Of a stretch of DNA of 8,675 nucleotides, positions 6,173 to 8,675 are shown one piece after another. A program made the translations under genes and the position numbers. Every line of letters begins with the position of its first letter. Within the stretch, counting starts at the first letter, position 1. Source of the stretch: SIG653 sp045577455 (lineage in GTDB: Bacteria; Bacillota; Clostridia; Oscillospirales; CAG-382); the NCBI GenBank assembly GCA_045577455.1, contig JAZNIJ010000017.1, positions 1 to 8,675 of the forward strand, read 5' to 3'. The notes beneath the pieces are model-generated. The model searched no databases. It had not been told where the DNA came from and saw nothing but the letters and a program-made list of their open reading frames with translations.

Positions 6173-6847
6173 CTATTCCACTTTTTCAAGATGGTATCCA
6201 ACCTTTCTCACTGTTGAAATTGTGAGATTGGATTTTAAAAACGATAGCTTTTTTCTCAAGAAACAAATATACACTTCAACATTATTATCTTCTGCATCTG
6301 AATCGTATCCCCAGACCTTGGTGAGAATTTCTTCTTTTTGAATTATGTTTTTGGGGTTTGCCATTAGTAGCTTCATAATTTCAAACTCTTTAAAGCCCAG
6401 CTTAACGCTTTTTTCACCTTTAGACAAAACACAGTTTGAAAGCCCCAAAATCACATCATCAACCTGAAGCTCATGAACCATAACCTCGCCCTTGCGCCTT
6501 GTGAGAGCGCGAACTCTTGCAAGAAGCTCATCTTTAGCAAAGGGTTTTGTTAAATAATCATCTGCACCGCAATCCAACCCCTTTACTTTATCGCTCAACG
6601 CATCGCGAGCCGTAAGAAGCAAAATGGGAACTTCATTTTTCTCTTTTCTCAGACGGCGAACAATTTCAAAACCGTCCATACCGGGAAGCATAATGTCGAG
6701 TATAATAACATCATATATACCGCTTTGAGCGTATTCAAAGCCGTCAACGCCATGATACACTGCATCGCATTGATATTTACTTTCTTTCATTATGCGGCAA
6801 ATGGCGTCTGCTAAATTGCGTTCATCTTCAACAACCAATACTGTCAA
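6173..6847 (-). CDS. OmpR/PhoB-family response regulator
   Basis: DNA-binding partner of the downstream kinase. The receiver domain (1-115) shows the acidic pair E7/D8 (VVEDE), phosphoacceptor Asp51 (VIILDIMLPG), Thr79 (LLLTARD) and Lys101 (YLTKPF). A winged helix-turn-helix domain (about 125-223) ends with VEVYICFLRKKL and ISTVRKVGYHL. Start choice: the ATG at 6862 has only AAAAAGAAAT before it, with no plausible ribosome binding site. The TTG at 6847 is preceded at six bases by GGGGGTG (6854-6860), which pairs with 16S rRNA using one GU pair. The TTG start also puts the phosphorylated Asp at the usual position 51, so it is preferred, but the ATG (five more residues) cannot be excluded. First gene of the regulator-kinase-htrA operon, with a sigma-A promoter at 6915-6943. 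Confidence 0.93.
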   Translation of the reverse strand: MTVLVVEDERNLADAICRIMKESKYQCDAVYHGVDGFEYAQSGIYDVIILDIMLPGMDGFEIVRRLRKEKNEVPILLLTARDALSDKVKGLDCGADDYLTKPFAKDELLARVRALTRRKGEVMVHELQVDDVILGLSNCVLSKGEKSVKLGFKEFEIMKLLMANPKNIIQKEEILTKVWGYDSDAEDNNVEVYICFLRKKLSFLKSNLTISTVRKVGYHLEKVE

Positions 6848-6914
6848 ATTATGCACCCCCATATTTCTTTTTACAGCTTTAGCGTATCATTACAAACTGA
6901 AATAAACCTTAAAC

Positions 6915-6943
6915 ATAATAACTTGAATTTGTTTATTTGTCAA
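6915..6943 (-). promoter_or_regulatory. Sigma-A promoter of the regulator-kinase-htrA operon
   Basis: On the minus strand a perfect TTGACA (6938-6943), a 17-base spacer (6921-6937) and TATTAT (6915-6920) form a near-consensus sigma-A promoter. The start would be near 6908, giving a leader of about 60 bases. TTAAGG in the same orientation at 6907-6912 overlaps the predicted start and resembles the repeats in front of the divergent gene, so a regulator bound there could affect this promoter too. Confidence 0.75.
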
Positions 6944-6970
6944 CATCTTTGTTTTTCTCCTAAAACGGTT

Positions 6971-7001
6971 TTAAGTCTAAGTTAAGGTTTTTTGGTATAA
7001 T
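6971..7001 (+). promoter_or_regulatory. Probable activator-dependent promoter of the VTC/DUF4956 operon with 11-bp direct repeat
   Basis: A perfect -10 box TATAAT lies at 6996-7001, but the position of the -35 box (6973-6978, AAGTCT) is far from consensus. In its place TTAAG occurs at 6971-6975 and again at 6982-6986, exactly 11 bases apart, with a degenerate third copy CTAAA at 6960-6964. Direct repeats with one-turn spacing overlapping the -35 region are the usual binding layout for OmpR/PhoB-family activators, and the gene for one is divergent at this site. Transcription would start near 7008, about 19 bases before the GTG start. Control by this regulator is inference. Confidence 0.55.
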
Positions 7002-7026
7002 TGCACAATGAAGGGAGATGCAAAAG

Positions 7027-7761
7027 GTGGCAATATTTACTTTTAAAAGATATGAAAGAAAATATATATTAACAAAAGAGCAGGGCGATTTACTTATGCA
7101 ATTGCTGAAAGAAAAAATGAAGCCCGACAAATATTGCAAAGACGGTGGTTTTTACACCATTTACAACATTTATTACGACACTGACAACGAGACGGTTATC
7201 AGACTTTCGACCTCAAAGCCATATTACAAAGAAAAGATGCGTCTCAGAACATATTCACTCACAGACGAAAACGCCCCATATTTTCTTGAAATAAAGAAAA
7301 AAATAAACAAAGTTGTTTCAAAGCGGAGAATATCCCTCTCAAGAGAACAAGGAGAATTTTTCAACAAAGAATTAAAACTCCCAGATGGGATAGAAGGGCA
7401 GAAAGCAGAAGAAATTAACTACTATCTTTCTATGTATAAGCTCAAGCCGAATGTTTTTCTACGCTATGAAAGATATGCACTTTTTGGAATTGAAGATTCT
7501 TCCCTCAGAGTTACTTTGGATAAAAACATACTTGCAAGAAGGGATAATCTTTCTTTCACCCTTGGAGACGGTGGCGAATATGTTTTACCTCCAGAAAACT
7601 ACCTTATGGAAATAAAGTTTGAAAATGCAATGCCTTTATGGCTTTGCCACCTGCTTTCAGATATGAAAATATACTCTACGAGCTTTTCCAAATATGGTAA
7701 GGAATATCTCAAAAACTGCAAAAAATTTCCGAAAAAGGATTTGTTTCAAAAAACGCTTTAA
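7027..7761 (+). CDS. VTC-domain protein (polyphosphate-polymerase-like)
   Basis: The whole 244-residue protein resembles the VTC domain, whose yeast member Vtc4 makes inorganic polyphosphate from ATP within a tunnel lined by basic residues and a metal-binding glutamate. Visible in order: FKRYERKYIL (6-15), YYDTDN, EKMRLRTYS (69-77), FLEIKKK (86-92), KRRISLSRE, FLRYERYAL (144-152), LRVTLDKN (160-167), LMEIKFE (193-199) and TSFSKYGKEY (218-227), which give the expected alternating Arg/Lys/Glu strands. No signal peptide or membrane segment is seen, so it is cytosolic or held at the membrane by a partner. The first ATG (7018) touches AAGGGAG (7011-7017). The GTG at 7027, nine bases after it, is preferred. 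The DUF4956 membrane protein gene follows after 61 bases with no terminator. Bacterial members are poorly characterised; polyphosphate synthesis is inferred from the family. Confidence 0.85.
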   Translation: MAIFTFKRYERKYILTKEQGDLLMQLLKEKMKPDKYCKDGGFYTIYNIYYDTDNETVIRLSTSKPYYKEKMRLRTYSLTDENAPYFLEIKKKINKVVSKRRISLSREQGEFFNKELKLPDGIEGQKAEEINYYLSMYKLKPNVFLRYERYALFGIEDSSLRVTLDKNILARRDNLSFTLGDGGEYVLPPENYLMEIKFENAMPLWLCHLLSDMKIYSTSFSKYGKEYLKNCKKFPKKDLFQKTL

Positions 7762-7822
7762 ATAACTACTTTGAAAATTTATTCAACATAAAATAACAAC
7801 ACAAAAACACAAGGAGCTTCTC

Positions 7823-8524
7823 ATGAGTAAAATTGATGAATTATTCAAACCCATTCTTGAAACAGGCGAAAACACTTTCACGGATTCGCTGATTATAATT
7901 GGCTCGGCGCTTCTGCTGGGATTTATCGCAAGTCTTGTTTATATTTTTGCAAACAAGAAAAACGGCTATTCTTCATCCTTGGCTTTATCACTTATTTATT
8001 TACCCCCAATAATGGCTGTTGTTATGTTTCTCATAAGCGGAAATACCGCACGAGCTTTGGGAGCCATGGGCGTTTTCTCCATCGTTAGGTTCAGGTCAGC
8101 ACCCGCAGACCCAAAAGACCTTACATACATTTTCCTTGCGTTGGTTGCAGGCGTTGGCTGCGGAATTGGATACGTTGCTTTTTCCGCCCTTCTTGTTTTG
8201 GCTATCGGAATTGCAATTTTTATTTTCAACATCTTCAAATATGCAGCTCCAAAGCCAACAAACATCAAATTGAGAATAACTGTTCCCGAAGACCTTAACT
8301 TCAACAACCTTTTCGATGACATCTTTCAGAAATATACAAACAGCGCACGCCTTCACAGAATAAAAACAAAAGAATTCGGCTCGCTCTATGAGCTTCAGTA
8401 TAATGTTCTTATGAAGCACGACGCATTGCCAAAAGATATGATTGATGAAATCAGATGCCGCAACGGAAACCTTGAAATTTCCTACATAATGTCCGAGTTT
8501 GCAGATAAGATTTACGAAAATTAA
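7823..8524 (+). CDS. DUF4956-family integral membrane protein
   Basis: A 233-residue protein with about four transmembrane segments (around 22-42, 54-72, 101-118 and 120-138), followed by a soluble C-terminal domain of about 90 residues with a ferredoxin-like rhythm (IKLRITVPEDLN; then ELQYNVLM; NLEISYIMSE). The signature is GVFSIVRFRSAPADPKDL (83-100) on a loop between membrane segments, followed by YIFLALVAGVGCGIG; this is the conserved block of DUF4956. Biochemical function is unknown. Genes of this family are commonly found next to VTC-domain genes, as here, so a membrane partner or channel for the VTC product is a reasonable inference. AAGGAG (7811-7816) lies six bases before the ATG. 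An IS3-family end begins about 26 bases after the stop, which may have displaced further genes of the operon. Confidence 0.88.
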   Translation: MSKIDELFKPILETGENTFTDSLIIIGSALLLGFIASLVYIFANKKNGYSSSLALSLIYLPPIMAVVMFLISGNTARALGAMGVFSIVRFRSAPADPKDLTYIFLALVAGVGCGIGYVAFSALLVLAIGIAIFIFNIFKYAAPKPTNIKLRITVPEDLNFNNLFDDIFQKYTNSARLHRIKTKEFGSLYELQYNVLMKHDALPKDMIDEIRCRNGNLEISYIMSEFADKIYEN

Positions 8525-8579
8525 ATAGTTTTATGGGGCTGTTGCAACAATGATGTGACCCCAAAAAGTTAGACTTTTT

Positions 8580-8615
8580 ATAGCGTGGTAGTTTTATGAC
8601 TGCTACGCTATTTTT
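8580..8615 (+). terminator. Intrinsic terminator-like hairpin inside the IS end
   Basis: ATAGCGTGGTAG (8580-8591) pairs with CTGCTACGCTAT (8600-8611) over 12 positions including two GU pairs, with loop TTTTATGA. A run of five T (8611-8615) follows on the plus strand. It would stop rightward transcription from the VTC/DUF4956 operon before it enters the transposase gene antisense. Elements often carry such a hairpin to block read-through from outside. The transposase stop codon overlaps the T run. Confidence 0.65.
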
Positions 8616-8675
8616 ATGCAGTCAAGGTGTTGAGACGATATTGTACCGGACTCTTCCACCCAAGTTTTTCTTTAA
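8614..8675 (-). CDS. IS3-family transposase, C-terminal end (partial)
   Basis: On the minus strand the last 19 complete codons before TAA (8614-8616) read KEKLGWKSPVQYRLNTLTA. This is the typical tail of the IS3-family OrfB integrase (RIKxKLxxxSPxxYR). The rest, including the DDE catalytic core, is beyond the right edge, so it cannot be said whether the gene is intact. The frame is open to the edge of the window. Confidence 0.75.
   Translation of the reverse strand, partial: KEKLGWKSPVQYRLNTLTA

Larger units (their letters stand above)
8551..8675 (-). mobile_element. End of an IS3-family insertion sequence (partial)
   Basis: TGATGTGACCCCAAAAAGTT (8551-8570) plus AGAC has the form of a terminal inverted repeat of IS3-family elements (TG at the tip, then a C run and AAAAGTTAGAC). 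It is followed by a hairpin and the C-terminal end of an IS3-type transposase reading toward this end, the normal layout of the 3' end of such elements. The rest lies outside the window, so neither the second repeat nor the target duplication can be checked. The exact tip may differ by a few bases. Confidence 0.7.

Noticed and set aside
6971..6976. TTAAGT as a regular -35 box for the VTC operon
   Set aside because: It would need a 19-base spacer to TATAAT; the paired TTAAG repeats explain the region better.
7996..8419. 107- and 108-residue minus-strand frames opposite the DUF4956 gene
   Set aside because: Shadows of a well-supported membrane protein gene, with no ribosome binding sites.
1..8675. 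CRISPR arrays, tRNA genes and riboswitches
   Set aside because: No regularly spaced direct repeats, no tRNA cloverleaf or TψC-arm motif and no recognisable riboswitch core were seen on either strand; folding and covariance-model searches were not possible.

Overview
The window looks like a chromosomal segment of an AT-rich, spore-forming member of the Firmicutes, most likely class Clostridia. It carries both subunits of dipicolinate synthase and the forespore sigma factor sigma-G. Genes have strong AGGAGG-type ribosome binding sites and Firmicutes-style sigma-A promoters. Family calls come from reading protein motifs by eye; no database search was possible.

Layout. (1) Positions 1-95 hold, on the minus strand, a near-consensus sigma-A promoter and the start of a leader that looks like that of an rRNA operon running off the left edge. 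Behind it is a long pyrimidine-rich stretch (about 96-290; purine-rich on the promoter's strand). (2) A rightward operon follows: dpaA and dpaB (abutting), then an amidase-like protein with an SH3 domain whose zinc and catalytic residues appear to be lost. A mother-cell (sigma-K/sigma-E) type promoter precedes dpaA. (3) A convergent intergenic region with two hairpins separates this operon from sigG on the minus strand. (4) Upstream of sigG on the same strand lies a compact operon of OmpR-type response regulator, histidine kinase and HtrA-like lipoprotein protease, resembling in content the CssRS/HtrA secretion-stress circuit of Bacillus. (5) Divergent from the regulator, and sharing a 160-180 bp regulatory region with it, is a VTC-domain (polyphosphate-polymerase-like) gene followed by a DUF4956 membrane protein gene. 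(6) Immediately after DUF4956 is the end of an IS3-family insertion sequence: a terminal-repeat-like sequence, a hairpin and the last codons of a transposase running off the right edge.

How the parts may work together. dpaAB makes dipicolinic acid in the mother cell late in sporulation. The co-transcribed amidase-like protein is therefore probably also mother-cell expressed and may have a binding rather than cleaving role. The two-component system probably monitors an envelope signal and drives its own HtrA protease. An 11-bp-spaced direct repeat in place of a good -35 box in front of the VTC/DUF4956 pair suggests, as an inference, that the same regulator activates that pair. The least-characterised parts are the degenerate amidase in the dipicolinate operon and the VTC/DUF4956 module with its possible two-component control.
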